Shown here: positions 34,701 through 44,315 of the stretch, in pieces
How the letters are laid out: the number at the start of each line of letters is the position of its first letter
Position numbering within the stretch: the stretch's first letter is position 1
NCBI GenBank assembly: GCA_937885695.1
Contig: CALABP010000081.1
Span: forward strand, 1-64,000
Direction: 5' to 3'
Source of the DNA: DTU089 sp002440045
GTDB taxonomy: Bacteria > Bacillota > Clostridia > Oscillospirales > Acutalibacteraceae
Length of the DNA: 64,000 bases
Position numbers and translations under genes: made by a program
Notes under the pieces: model-generated
Databases searched by the model: none
What the model saw: the letters and a program-made list of their open reading frames with translations, nothing else
What the model was told of the DNA's origin: nothing

Positions 34701-34901
34701 TTATTCTTCTTCATTTTCGGTCAGGTTGCAAAGGGGGCGCATAAAAAATGCCGAAAGCATTTGAGCATCATTTTTGTCAAGCTTCTTTTTACCCGTTTCC
34801 CACTTTTCAACGGTACCGCGTTTAAGGCAAAGAAGCTCTTCTGTTTCGCCGCGTGTGAAACCGCAGCGCTCTCTTTGAGTTTTGAGATTTTCAGCAGTCA
34901 T
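34701..34901 (-). CDS. Small XRE-type helix-turn-helix protein
   Basis: A 66-residue protein that is almost all one helix-turn-helix (LKTQRERCGFTRGETEELLC, GTVEKWETGKKKLDK), like the DNA-binding part of XRE regulators. The ATG at 34901 is preferred. A longer frame to 34964 has a poor start. GGGAG lies upstream. It is 14 bp before the CofE-like gene and may regulate that pair. Confidence 0.75.
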   Translation of the reverse strand: MTAENLKTQRERCGFTRGETEELLCLKRGTVEKWETGKKKLDKNDAQMLSAFFMRPLCNLTENEEE

Positions 34902-35003
34902 TCCGACACACTCCCGCAATTCACTGACTTTTAAAATTTTAGCACAATATATTTTTAATGTCAATACATATATCTTCCTGTTTCGACAGACAAAAAAGGC
35001 AAA

Positions 35004-35047
35004 AAAAGCCCGAAAATCCGCGGTACTGCGCGTTTTTTCGGACTTTT
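35004..35047 (-). terminator. Terminator of the fucosidase gene
   Basis: A stem AAAAGCCCGAAAA / TTTTCGGACTTTT with one mismatch and an inner GC loop lies just past the GH29 stop. Confidence 0.65.
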
Positions 35048-35055
35048 ACGGGATT

Positions 35056-36345
35056 TTAGTATATTGCGGCGTCGCGTATTTTGGCGTCTCCTGCGGTTTC
35101 GGTTATTTTAAACGTAAACTCCTTTGCTTTTGACGCGTTAAGGCTTTCAAGCGGAATTATTCTTTTATGGCCGACGCAGTTGCTTCTGTAAATTTCTTTT
35201 TTATCGGCATAAAGTACAAATTCGCGAATGTGCTGACCGTCGGTTATATCCTCGCGCACGACAAAATACTTTTTGAAGCCCTGTGAAAAAAGAGTTACTT
35301 CGCTTTCGCTTATATTTTCGGCGAAGGCTTTCGGATTGGAAAACGTCTCTTTTAAAAGCGCGCCGAACTCTTTAAACTGCTCTTCGTCCTGAAAATCGCC
35401 GTCGGTTGAAATCGCCATACCCAAAAGAAGATTTGAGTTGCGCCCGACAGAGCGAATGTAGCAGTCAAGTAGCTCTTCTTTTGAACGCACCTTATCCTCT
35501 TCGCCCGCACGCCACGCCCAGCCGCCGCCGAAAGCGCTTAAGCTTCTGTTAGGCGTGTCGGTTTCTGCGGGGCAGTAATATTTGCCGTTGGGGTCGCCGA
35601 CGCCCGCTTCTTCATTTTTAACCGTTCCGTCAAAGCTCGCTTCGCCTGCGTTTGTCGTCGCCCAACAGTTTTCGGGCGCAAGGCCGTCTTCGTTGCCGAC
35701 CCACCTGAGATTCGACGGGCGGCCTTTCGGCCCCTGAAAGCTGACGGCGTTCGGTTGATATTTTTCAAGAAGCGGCAAAATATCGGGTCCGCCCTTTTCT
35801 TTCGGGATAATGCCGCCGTCAAACCATACTTCAAACAGCTCGCCGTAGCGCGTCCAAAGCTCTGTTACCTGCGCCTCGACGTGCTTTACATAATCGCGGT
35901 ATTTTTTTGAAAAATAATCCTGCTTTTTGCCGTCGTCGATATCGTAATAGCCGTTACAGCCCGTTGAATAATAAAAACCGGGCTTTATACCGTATTTTTT
36001 GCACGCCTCTATAAAATCGGCGCATATATCGCCTTTATGGTCTTTCCACTTCAAAGAGCGCGTACAATAGTCGTTTTCATCGGTTTGCCAAAGCGAAAAG
36101 CCCGTGCAATGATTTGCAACAAGAACGGCGTATTTTGCGCCGACTTCATAAGCCGAGCGCACCCATTGCTCAACCGAGAGCTTTTTCGGATTTATTATAT
36201 CGGGCGAAAGCTCTGTTCTGACCTTTGCGGTTTTATACTCTTTAAAATCGGGGTTATATATCTCCATACAGTAATGGATAATAACACCAAGCTCCATATC
36301 CTGCCATAAAAGCTGCTGTTTTGTGGGTTTTGCTATGTGTGTCAT
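35056..36345 (-). CDS. Alpha-L-fucosidase, glycoside hydrolase family 29
   Basis: A 429-residue GH29 enzyme that would release L-fucose from glycans. The barrel has VLVANHCTGFSLWQT, GFYYSTGCNGYY and the nucleophile aspartate in FEVWFDGG. A later SVGRNSNLLLGMAIS matches the family. A short beta-rich C-terminus follows. There is no signal peptide, so it likely acts inside the cell on imported oligosaccharides. It is alone on its strand between two terminators. Confidence 0.92.
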   Translation of the reverse strand: MTHIAKPTKQQLLWQDMELGVIIHYCMEIYNPDFKEYKTAKVRTELSPDIINPKKLSVEQWVRSAYEVGAKYAVLVANHCTGFSLWQTDENDYCTRSLKWKDHKGDICADFIEACKKYGIKPGFYYSTGCNGYYDIDDGKKQDYFSKKYRDYVKHVEAQVTELWTRYGELFEVWFDGGIIPKEKGGPDILPLLEKYQPNAVSFQGPKGRPSNLRWVGNEDGLAPENCWATTNAGEASFDGTVKNEEAGVGDPNGKYYCPAETDTPNRSLSAFGGGWAWRAGEEDKVRSKEELLDCYIRSVGRNSNLLLGMAISTDGDFQDEEQFKEFGALLKETFSNPKAFAENISESEVTLFSQGFKKYFVVREDITDGQHIREFVLYADKKEIYRSNCVGHKRIIPLESLNASKAKEFTFKITETAGDAKIRDAAIY

Positions 36346-36488
36346 AACGGTTCCTCCCGGTTTTGCGCCGCGGCGCTTTTTATCACATATATTTTACACT
36401 GTCAAAGCGAATGTGGCAATGCTTTTTTAATTGATTATATTCGACTTCTAATCTTTTAAAGTCTGCCGACTGAAAATCATTTAAATAA

Positions 36489-36532
36489 ACCGGGACTTTG
36501 GCAAGACAAAAAGGTCTTACCGAAGCCCCGGT
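36489..36532 (-). terminator. Terminator of the ABC exporter operon
   Basis: A long imperfect stem (ACCGGG...CCCGGT with CAAGAC/GTCTT inside), 16 bp past the permease stop. Confidence 0.65.
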
Positions 36533-36547
36533 TATTATATTAAATTA

Positions 36548-37447
36548 TTATTTTGCTTTTTTTGCGCTCTTATAGGTTATTGTCACAAAAGCGGCAATAA
36601 GAACTATTGTAGAAACGCCGAGCACCGCATACATTGCGGGAACGCTTACCTCATTTTTAAAGAAATACAGGTTGCAGTCAACAGAATCGCGTATCCCGGA
36701 AAGCATCTCTTCGGGCACGCCCGAAGCTTTCATTTCTCTTAAAACGCCGCCGAGCGCGTGGTTTCTTAAAAGCGACGTGCCGTATGTTCCCGGAAGAAGC
36801 GAAATAACATTGCGAAGCCCCTCGGAAAACTGCGAAATCGGCATATATGCGCCGCTTATGAAGCCGTAGCCCGAGCTTACAATAGTACCGACAGTCGAAA
36901 TCTGACCCTGCGTTTTCAAAAATGAATTTATGAGCGACGAAATCGCCGTACCGAAAAGCACAAGAAGGACTATATCAAGCGCCATTAAAAGTATGTCCGA
37001 AAGGCTTAAATACCAGCCGCATTTAAGTATATAAAGAAGGCACACCGCAGAAGCGGCAATGCTTATTATGAGCGTACTTATAAACGTGGCGGTAAAATAG
37101 CTAAGCGACAGCACGCTTTTTTTAACGGGCGTAATTTCAAAATCGGTGCGCGCCCTGCTCACCTTATCCTGAACCATAAGCATATTTGAGCAAAACGAAA
37201 CCGTCACACAGCACACCGCAAGAAGCGACGAAACAAGCTGACCGCCGACAAAGCCGTCTATAATTTTTCCGTCAAGCGAAAAGCCCTCGGGCAATGATGA
37301 AAGAAACGAGTCGCGATAGACGTTTCCCAAAAACGTTGCATACAGCACAAGCAGTATTACGGGCGTTATAAGAGAAGTAAAGAACATTGCCTTATCGTTA
37401 AAAAACATTTTGATATTTCTTTTTAAAAGAACGTTAAACGTTTTCAT
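36548..37447 (-). CDS. ABC-2 type exporter permease
   Basis: A 299-residue ABC-2 permease with six helices, a large outer loop after the first helix and a second loop before the last. LLPGTYGTSLLRNHALGG fits the ABC-2 pattern. It overlaps the ATPase gene by 4 bp and is the last gene of a tetR-ATPase-permease operon, likely for drug or lipid export. Confidence 0.88.
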   Translation of the reverse strand: MKTFNVLLKRNIKMFFNDKAMFFTSLITPVILLVLYATFLGNVYRDSFLSSLPEGFSLDGKIIDGFVGGQLVSSLLAVCCVTVSFCSNMLMVQDKVSRARTDFEITPVKKSVLSLSYFTATFISTLIISIAASAVCLLYILKCGWYLSLSDILLMALDIVLLVLFGTAISSLINSFLKTQGQISTVGTIVSSGYGFISGAYMPISQFSEGLRNVISLLPGTYGTSLLRNHALGGVLREMKASGVPEEMLSGIRDSVDCNLYFFKNEVSVPAMYAVLGVSTIVLIAAFVTITYKSAKKAK

Positions 37448-38367
37448 TTATTGTCATCTCCTTCGCCTTTTTTACCCGTAACAGCTAAGAACACATCGTC
37501 CATTTTGCCTTTCACTATTTCAAAATCCTTGAAAAGCGCGGGGTGCTTAATTATAAGAGCCGCCGCTTCCTCGGTGTTTTTGACCTTTATTCTTACGCCG
37601 TCGGCAACGGCTTCGGTGCTTTCGCCCATGCCCTTTACTTCGTCCTCTTTCACGCCGTAAAGCGTTATAAAGTCGCCCGTATATTCGTTTTTGAGTTCAA
37701 GCGGAGAGCCTTCGGCAACCTTTTTGCCGCCGTCGATTATAACAACGTTGTCGGCCTCTGCCGCCTCCTCCATATAATGCGTTGTAAGAAGCACCGTAAG
37801 TCCGTTTTCGCGGCGAAGCTTATAAATTACGCTCCATATATGCTTTCTCGTTTGCGGGTCAAGACCCGTCGTCGGCTCGTCAAGAATAAGAATTTCAGGC
37901 TCGCTTAAAAGCGCTCTTGCAATATCTATTCTTCTGAGCTGACCGCCCGAAAGCTTGCCTGTCTTGCGCTTTAAAAGCCCGCCGAGGTCCAAAAGCCCTG
38001 AAAGCTCCGAAAGTCTTTTTTCAAAATCGCCGCCGCATATTCCGTAAAGCGCGGCGCGGCTTTCAAGATTGTCGCGCACGGAAAGCTGTTTGTCGAGCAC
38101 GCTGTTTTGGAAAACAACGCCGAGCTTCGACTTTATTTCGCCGCTGTTTTCGTCGGTATTCACGCCGTCAATCACAATACTGCCGGCGTCTTTTTTCAAA
38201 AGAGAACAAATCATTGAGATTGTTGTGCTTTTGCCCGCGCCGTTCACGCCGAGAAACGCAAACAGCTGACCCTCGCCCACCGAAAAGCTTAAATCATTTA
38301 CGGCTTTAATATCGCCGAACGATTTGCACAAGCCTTTAATTTCTATAATATTTTTCAAAAAACTCAC
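37444..38367 (-). CDS. ABC exporter ATP-binding protein
   Basis: A 307-residue ATPase of the CcmA/DrrA group. Walker A GVNGAGKST, Q-loop VFQNSVLD, signature KLSGGQLRRIDIARA, Walker B ILILDEPTTGLDP and switch TTHYMEE are intact. The C-terminal ~70 residues are a DrrA-like extension (SPLELKNEYTGDFITL). It overlaps tetR by 4 bp and the permease by 4 bp. Confidence 0.92.
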   Translation of the reverse strand: MSFLKNIIEIKGLCKSFGDIKAVNDLSFSVGEGQLFAFLGVNGAGKSTTISMICSLLKKDAGSIVIDGVNTDENSGEIKSKLGVVFQNSVLDKQLSVRDNLESRAALYGICGGDFEKRLSELSGLLDLGGLLKRKTGKLSGGQLRRIDIARALLSEPEILILDEPTTGLDPQTRKHIWSVIYKLRRENGLTVLLTTHYMEEAAEADNVVIIDGGKKVAEGSPLELKNEYTGDFITLYGVKEDEVKGMGESTEAVADGVRIKVKNTEEAAALIIKHPALFKDFEIVKGKMDDVFLAVTGKKGEGDDNK

Positions 38368-38933
38368 TCCTTATTGCAATATTTGAACTTAAGCCCGTCA
38401 TAAACGTCGGTTAAAAGCCCGCTTATTTGCTCATCCGAAAGTTTTAAATACGACGTTACGCACATTGAAGCAATGCCGTGAACAAACACCCACATTTCAA
38501 AATGCAGTCTTTCGGCATCGGCTTTACTTATGTTAAGCGCATTTTGTATAGTTGAAATCACCTCGGGCATTACGTCCGAAAAAGCGTCTTTTCTGTCGTT
38601 GTCGCCTATTCTGTCGCGCATAAACAAAAACTTGTAAATCTCGGGTTCTTCTATCGCAAAGCGAATATATTCCATACCTATAACCTTGTAATGGGGGTAT
38701 TTGTTTTCATCCTTACTGCCTGTGATACGCATAAAAAAGTCGCGGTTCGCAAGGTCTGTAACGGCGTTTTCAAGCTCTTTCATTGATGAAAAGTTAGAAA
38801 ACACCGGCTGTGTTGAGCAGCCGAGTTTTTTTGCAACGGCGCGCGCATTAAGTCCCGAAGCGCCGCTTTCTCTTATTACGTCGGCGGCGGCAGTTATTAT
38901 ATCTTCTTTTTTTATTTTGAGTTTCGGCGGCAT
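38364..38933 (-). CDS. TetR-family regulator
   Basis: A 189-residue regulator with an N-terminal helix-turn-helix (ITAAADVIRESGASGLNARA, VAKKLGCSTQPVFSNF) and a helical ligand domain. It is the first gene of the exporter operon, so it probably represses its own operon and responds to an exported compound. The upstream region has a TATAACTATTGTTATA-like inverted repeat near 38960-38980 that could be its operator. Confidence 0.9.
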   Translation of the reverse strand: MPPKLKIKKEDIITAAADVIRESGASGLNARAVAKKLGCSTQPVFSNFSSMKELENAVTDLANRDFFMRITGSKDENKYPHYKVIGMEYIRFAIEEPEIYKFLFMRDRIGDNDRKDAFSDVMPEVISTIQNALNISKADAERLHFEMWVFVHGIASMCVTSYLKLSDEQISGLLTDVYDGLKFKYCNKE

Positions 38934-39014
38934 TAAAACACCTCACTTTAAATATCTTGCGTTATATAACTATTGTTATAATATCACTCAAAGACGGTTT
39001 TGTCAACAAAAAAA

Positions 39015-39041
39015 TTTCCGCATTCACAAAGAATGCGGAAA
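39015..39041 (-). terminator. Terminator past the membrane protein gene
   Basis: A perfect 11-bp stem (TTTCCGCATTC / GAATGCGGAAA) with a 5-nt loop and T-run, 18 bp past the stop at 39059. Confidence 0.8.
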
Positions 39042-39058
39042 CTGATAAAAAACTGGTT

Positions 39059-40021
39059 CTATTCAAGAACAATTGCGTTAAGCGCTGCGTCCTTGTGCTC
39101 TTTTCTGGAGGCTCTGAGTATTCCCCAAACACCGAGAAGCGCAAACATAATGCCGAGTCCGAGGTTTTTAACGACTATAGAAAGGTATTCCGAGTTGTTA
39201 GAAAGAAGATAGATAATCGAATACGGAATATCGGCATAGGATATTGCAAGCTCGCCTTCTTTTATTAAAGAAGCAAGCGTCATAGCTTCGCCCAGGAATT
39301 GACCGAGGCACGCCGAAAGCACCGTTACAACGCATATTACAACGGTTTTTGCCTTGCAGACCTTGCCGCCCAAAATTTCATAGCCCTTTTTGGCGCAAAA
39401 GCCTATAAGCACGCCTATGACAGCAAAGAACCAATTGAAATAATACGCAACAGCCCACGGTATTGCGCCGACAATGCCGCCGAGCGCCGCACCCAAAATG
39501 CCTAAGCCCAGCTTTTTATCTTCTTCCTTATAAACAGCCTGTTCGCTTTGAGACCTTAAAAGAAGTCCTTCAGAGCAGCTTTTGTGAACCCGGTGAGCCA
39601 CGCCGTCTATAAGAAGCACGTTTGTGTCGGATAAATCGCTTATAGGCTGTCCGCACGAAGTGCAAACGCCGTCGCCGAGAACGCCCGCAGAAGAAAGCAT
39701 CGCAGGCATTTCGCCCAAAAATGCTTTTATAAGCTTTAACGTGCCCACCGTATCCGTAAACACAAACGTAATGCCCTCGCGAATTACGGAAATATCGTTA
39801 ATTCTGTACTGCTTTAAAAGCTGTTTTCTGTCAAGCGAAGAATTGAGTCTGCCTGCGGCTTCGTCGCTTACAAAGCCCGAAACAGCAAGCGTTTTGAAGC
39901 CCGCGCCCTCTGAAAACGTGCACATATAGCCGCCAATCACACCGTACACAACGCCGTTTGAACTTTTAAGCGGATATTCATTGCAAAGGTCTTTTAATCC
40001 TTTTCCTACCATTAGTGTCAC
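39059..40021 (-). CDS. Hypothetical membrane protein with zinc-ribbon motif
   Basis: A 320-residue protein I do not recognise by name. The N-terminal ~125 residues are soluble (ISVIREGITFVFTDTVGTLK). Then comes a CTSCGQPI ... HRVHKSC cysteine/histidine group (about 130-155) that may bind zinc, and then four transmembrane helices, from LGILGAALGGIVGAIPWAVA on. It looks like a family of clostridial membrane proteins of unknown role. It has no operon partner. Confidence 0.7.
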   Translation of the reverse strand: MTLMVGKGLKDLCNEYPLKSSNGVVYGVIGGYMCTFSEGAGFKTLAVSGFVSDEAAGRLNSSLDRKQLLKQYRINDISVIREGITFVFTDTVGTLKLIKAFLGEMPAMLSSAGVLGDGVCTSCGQPISDLSDTNVLLIDGVAHRVHKSCSEGLLLRSQSEQAVYKEEDKKLGLGILGAALGGIVGAIPWAVAYYFNWFFAVIGVLIGFCAKKGYEILGGKVCKAKTVVICVVTVLSACLGQFLGEAMTLASLIKEGELAISYADIPYSIIYLLSNNSEYLSIVVKNLGLGIMFALLGVWGILRASRKEHKDAALNAIVLE

Positions 40022-40090
40022 CCCACATTTTTTTCATATTCTATCATAGGTCTATAAAAAAAGCAAGAAAATTTACTCGGTATATTTCCG

Positions 40091-40119
40091 TTGACTAAAA
40101 TCTTTTTACAATATATAAT
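40091..40119 (+). promoter_or_regulatory. Sigma-A promoter of the GH3 gene
   Basis: TTGACT, a 17-bp spacer and a perfect TATAAT, 46 bp before the GH3 start. Confidence 0.75.
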
Positions 40120-40165
40120 TAAACGTATAAAAAGCCGTTTCAAACGGTTACGGAAGGTGCATAAA

Positions 40166-42598
40166 ATGAATCTTATAAAATCCGTTAAAAACACAGCCTT
40201 TAAAGGCTTCAGCCGTCTTGTAAACACCATTTCGCAGGGCGAAAACCGCGCTAAAAGCGCACCTTGCGAGGTTAAAATTACCGACGGTATGCCCCGGCTT
40301 TTGCGCGAAGCGGCGGCAGAGGGCGCCGTGCTTTTGAAAAATGACAGCGTTTTGCCTTTTAAAAAGGAAAAGAGCGTTGCCGTTTTCGGCAGATGCCAAA
40401 GAGACTGGTTTTTTGTCGGGTACGGCTCGGGCGGCGATGTCGTAAAACCGTATGCCGTAAATCTTGTTGACGGCATTAAAAACGTTGGCGGCACAATAAA
40501 CGAAGAATTAGACAGATATTATAAAGAATGGTGCGAAAATAACGCGCCCGAGCACGGCTTTTGGGGTCACTGGCCGCGTTTTTACCCCGAAGCGCCCATA
40601 GAAAAAGCGCAGATTGAAAAAGCCGCCGAAACAAGCGGCGCGGCAATTGTAATAATCGGCAGAGCCGCGGGCGAGGACCGCGAAAACACGCTTGAAGAGG
40701 GCAGTTTTTATTTGACCGAAGAAGAAAAAGCCCTTCTTTCGGGCGTTACCGAAAAATTCAAAAAGACCACCGTAATTCTTAACACGGGAAACGTGACGGA
40801 CTTTAACGAAATACTTTCGCTTTGCAAAAACGACGTTGCGCTTCTTCTTGCGTGGCAAGGCGGCATGGAAAGCGGCAATGCCGTTGCCGACCTTATTTTC
40901 GGCGACAAAACGCCCTCGGGCAAAATGATTTCTACGGTCGCAAAGCGCTATGAGGACTATCCGTCGGCGCGCGCTTTCGGAAACCGCGACTTTAATAACT
41001 ATGAAGAGGATATTTTTGTAGGCTACAGATATTTTGAAACCTTTGCAAAGGACGCTGTTATTTTCCCGTTCGGCTTCGGGCTTTCTTACGCCGAATTTTC
41101 GACCGAAATAACTTCGGCGCAAAAGAACGAAAACTCCGTTAAAATTTCTTTCAAAGTCAAAAACACCTCCGAAAAATTCTCGGGGAAAGAGGTTGTCGAA
41201 GTGTACGGCAAAGCGCCGCAGGGTGCTTTGTCAAAGCCCGAAAGAGTGCTTTGCGCGTTTTTAAAAACAGATGAGATTCTTCCGGGTGAAGAAAAAGAAT
41301 ATTCCCTTTCCTTCCCGCTTTCACGTCTTGCTTCTTTTGACGACCCGGGCGTTTCGGGCAACAAATCGTGCTTTGTGCTTGAAGCGGGCGAATATGAAAT
41401 TTTTGTCGGAAGCGACGTAAGAAGCGCAAAAAAAGTTTTTGGATTTACATTGCAGGAAACGCTTGTTTTAGAAAAGCTTTCTCAGTGTATGGCGCCGAAA
41501 GAGAGCTTTATGCGCCTTACAGCCGTAAAAAAAGACGGTGAAATAAAAAAAGGCAGTGAAAGCGTTCCGCTTGACGCCGGAAGCCTTAAAGCAAAAATTT
41601 CAAAAGCACTGCCGCACGCAGTGCCGCTCACGGGAGACCGCGGCCTTAAGCTTTCTGATGTAAAAGACAAAAAGTGCACTCTTGACGAATTTACGGCGCA
41701 GCTTTCATTAACAGAGCTTGAAGCGATAAGCCGCGGCGACTATATAATGAGTTCTCCCCTCGGCGCAGAGGGTAACGCGGGCGTTTTCGGCGGCGTTTTG
41801 CAATCGTTAAGAGACAAGGGTGTAAAACCGATTGTCACAACCGACGGCCCTTCGGGAATACGCCTTAAAGCGTCGTGCTCGCTTTTGCCTATCGGCTCGC
41901 TTCTTTCGAGCACCTGGAACGAAGCGCTTTTGAGCGAGGTTTATAAAAAAGTCGGTGAAGAAATGAAAGACCGCGGCTCGGACGTTTTGCTTGCCCCCGG
42001 AATGAATATTCACAGAAACCCGCTTTGCGGCAGAAACTTTGAATATTTTTCCGAAGACCCGCTTCTTTCGGGCAAATCTGCGGCGGCGGTTGTAAGAGGA
42101 CTTCAAAGCGCGGGCGTTTCGGCATGCCCCAAGCACTTTGCCTGCAACAACCAAGAGACGAACCGCACCAAAAACGATTCGCGCGTAAGCGAAAGAGCGT
42201 TAAGAGAAATTTATCTTAAAAACTTTGAAATATGCATTAAAGAAAGCTCGCCGCTTAACATTATGACGTCTTATAACAAGGTGAACGGCGTTTGGAGCCA
42301 CTATAACTATGACCTTTGCACGCAGATTTTAAGAAACGAATGGCACTATGAAGGCAACGTCATAACCGACTGGTGGATGCAGAAAAGCAAAAGCCCCGAA
42401 TTTCCCGAGATGCGCGACAATGCGTACCGCGTAAGAGCGCAGGTAGACGTTCTTATGCCGGGCGGCGAAAGAGTCGGCAAAAGAAAGCCCGACGGCACGC
42501 TTTTAAAAACATATAACAAGCCCGACGGCATTACTTTGGGCGAATTGCAAAGAACGGCGAAAAATGTGCTTAAAACGGTTCTTGCGCTGAAATATTAA
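40166..42598 (+). CDS. GH3 beta-glucosidase with reversed domain order
   Basis: An 810-residue GH3 glycosidase. The usual second domain comes first (about 45-235: AAAEGAVLLKNDSVLPF, SGAAIVIIGRAAGEDRE), followed by a fibronectin-like part (about 300-400). The catalytic barrel comes last (about 500-810: ITTDGPSGIRL, APGMNIHRNPLCGRNFEYFS, SACPKHFACNNQE, and the nucleophile aspartate near 735 in GNVITDWWM). The acid/base would lie in the first part. No signal peptide. The ATG at 40166 follows GGAAGGTG; the frame extends to 40091. Likely a cytoplasmic beta-glucosidase or xylosidase. Confidence 0.92.
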   Translation: MNLIKSVKNTAFKGFSRLVNTISQGENRAKSAPCEVKITDGMPRLLREAAAEGAVLLKNDSVLPFKKEKSVAVFGRCQRDWFFVGYGSGGDVVKPYAVNLVDGIKNVGGTINEELDRYYKEWCENNAPEHGFWGHWPRFYPEAPIEKAQIEKAAETSGAAIVIIGRAAGEDRENTLEEGSFYLTEEEKALLSGVTEKFKKTTVILNTGNVTDFNEILSLCKNDVALLLAWQGGMESGNAVADLIFGDKTPSGKMISTVAKRYEDYPSARAFGNRDFNNYEEDIFVGYRYFETFAKDAVIFPFGFGLSYAEFSTEITSAQKNENSVKISFKVKNTSEKFSGKEVVEVYGKAPQGALSKPERVLCAFLKTDEILPGEEKEYSLSFPLSRLASFDDPGVSGNKSCFVLEAGEYEIFVGSDVRSAKKVFGFTLQETLVLEKLSQCMAPKESFMRLTAVKKDGEIKKGSESVPLDAGSLKAKISKALPHAVPLTGDRGLKLSDVKDKKCTLDEFTAQLSLTELEAISRGDYIMSSPLGAEGNAGVFGGVLQSLRDKGVKPIVTTDGPSGIRLKASCSLLPIGSLLSSTWNEALLSEVYKKVGEEMKDRGSDVLLAPGMNIHRNPLCGRNFEYFSEDPLLSGKSAAAVVRGLQSAGVSACPKHFACNNQETNRTKNDSRVSERALREIYLKNFEICIKESSPLNIMTSYNKVNGVWSHYNYDLCTQILRNEWHYEGNVITDWWMQKSKSPEFPEMRDNAYRVRAQVDVLMPGGERVGKRKPDGTLLKTYNKPDGITLGELQRTAKNVLKTVLALKY

Positions 42599-42617
42599 TA
42601 AATTTTTTGCAAAAAAA

Positions 42618-42648
42618 CCGGGGCTGTTAATTACAGCTCCGATTTTTG
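42618..42648. terminator. Terminator between GH3 and M28-like genes
   Basis: A 9-bp stem CGGGGCTGT / ACAGCTCCG with one G-U pair, then TTTTTG. The genes are convergent. Confidence 0.7.
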
Positions 42649-42666
42649 TTTATAATACGGCTTTAT

Positions 42667-44094
42667 TTATATTTTACCCAAACCGAACGAATAAATATCC
42701 GCTCTGCCGAGCTTTTCCGCACTGCGCTCGTTTATAAGACTGACCATTTTTATAAACGAATCGGTCTGCTCAAACATAAGCTCTTCGTCGAATTTGTCCA
42801 TTTCGTGATTTTCGCTTTCAACGCAAAGGTAATCGGGCGAAGTAACGAGAGCGATTTCGGGGATTCCGACGTTAAAGAGCGACTGACCCTCGCCGAAATG
42901 CAAAAAGTTGTGCCCGCGAAGCGTAACCGTGCGAACCATTTTTCTGTCCTTTATGCTTTCAAAATAGATTTTATCCATTTCGCGGTTGCCGGTGTAAACG
43001 ACTTCAATATCAACGGGGTCTGTGCACTTGTACTCACCGTAAAAGTCTTTCCACTCGCGGCAGCCGAGGTGCTCTGCGGTAAGCCCCGCAACGGCTTTCA
43101 TATGGCCGTCTTTTCCGTCCCACAGCTCTTTGTGATTGTAAATCCACAAAGAAGTCGCCTGGTCGTTAACGGCGTTAGGCGCTTTAAACTCGGGCAATCT
43201 GAAGTGACCTGCGGTAAACACAAAAACAAGCGTTCTTGCGGGCTTGTGCTCTTTAAAGAATTTGAGCATATTAAGAAGCGCTATAGGTCCGTTTTCTTCA
43301 ACGCAGTTTACGCCGTCGGTGTGTGTATTTATTATTATGCACTCGTCTTTATTTTCGCCCTCGCAAACGGTATAAACCGTTTCGCCGACGGCGTTTTTCT
43401 CTTTTTCGGCTTCAAGCGTCAGCGTTACGCTGTCGTTTCGTCTGCACGCTTCAAGAATAAGCTTTCCGTCGTGCTCGTTCACCCAAAGCGCGGGCACGCC
43501 CTGATAACCGAGAATGAAGTTGAGATACTGCCCCTCAACCATGGCGTCGCTCATATCCTCCCAAATGCAGATTACGCCCTTAACGCCCATATTCGCCGCA
43601 ACCTCAAGAAACGGAAATTTAACAAAAGCCGAAGCCACAGGCCCTTTGTAATAGCGCGGAATTTTTAAATCCTTCGGGAATGCCTTTTTCTGGTTAAAGG
43701 CAACGCCCGAATAAACGCTTTTAAAGTCTTTGACCTTTACAACCGCAATTTTATCTTTGGCTTTTAAATAGTTGATATGCTTTCCTAAAACAAGCTCGCA
43801 TTTTGCGGTAACGCCGTTTTCATCGGTTTCGCCCGAATACGGGAACGGCGATGAAACGTGAACGGGAATATCGCCCTCTTCCGAATGAATTGTAATTGAC
43901 GCGTTTCGCGCCTCCCAGCGGTCAAAAAGCTTATAATCGCTTTCGGGCACAAAGCCCATTTCTTCTATTTGCTCTTTAATATAGCCGACAAAGGCGTTGT
44001 GCGCGGGCGAACCCGTCGTCCTTATGCCGAAAGAGTTCATTTTTTCAACGCCCGCCTTTAAATCGGCGGCGGTAAACGGTAAATCGAATGACAT
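42667..44094 (-). CDS. M28-like zinc aminopeptidase
   Basis: A 475-residue protein resembling family M28 peptidases. The metal residues are suggested by INTHTDGVNCVEENGPIALL, VFTAGHFRLPEF and a late LHFGEGQSLFNVGIPEIAL. An N-terminal region with a PA-like insert (about 60-220) precedes. No signal peptide is seen. It would free amino acids from peptides; the substrate is unknown, and some M28 relatives here could be inactive. Confidence 0.75.
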   Translation of the reverse strand: MSFDLPFTAADLKAGVEKMNSFGIRTTGSPAHNAFVGYIKEQIEEMGFVPESDYKLFDRWEARNASITIHSEEGDIPVHVSSPFPYSGETDENGVTAKCELVLGKHINYLKAKDKIAVVKVKDFKSVYSGVAFNQKKAFPKDLKIPRYYKGPVASAFVKFPFLEVAANMGVKGVICIWEDMSDAMVEGQYLNFILGYQGVPALWVNEHDGKLILEACRRNDSVTLTLEAEKEKNAVGETVYTVCEGENKDECIIINTHTDGVNCVEENGPIALLNMLKFFKEHKPARTLVFVFTAGHFRLPEFKAPNAVNDQATSLWIYNHKELWDGKDGHMKAVAGLTAEHLGCREWKDFYGEYKCTDPVDIEVVYTGNREMDKIYFESIKDRKMVRTVTLRGHNFLHFGEGQSLFNVGIPEIALVTSPDYLCVESENHEMDKFDEELMFEQTDSFIKMVSLINERSAEKLGRADIYSFGLGKI

Positions 44095-44240
44095 AAAAAA
44101 GCCTCCAAAAATATCTTGCGCTCTGCTTTTAAATACGCGGCAAAGCGTGTAATTTCACAGCAAGATTATATAAGATTGTTCATTTTTTGTCAATCTGGGG
44201 CTGTGAAAAAAGTCCCTGCGTACAAGCCTAAAGCAATGAA

Positions 44241-44269
44241 TTGCCAAATTATTCATTTTATGATACAAT
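44241..44269 (+). promoter_or_regulatory. Probable promoter of the nuclease pair
   Basis: TTGCCA, 17 bp, TACAAT, 47 bp before the TTG start of the small protein. The gap 44095-44315 has no gene. Confidence 0.5.
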
Positions 44270-44315
44270 AATGTAAACATCTGACGAAAACAATATATTT
44301 AAGGCGGTGTAAGAT

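Noticed and set aside
42646..43668. Long plus-strand frame of 340 residues
   Set aside because: It is antisense to the M28-like gene, low in motif content and without SD; a shadow frame.
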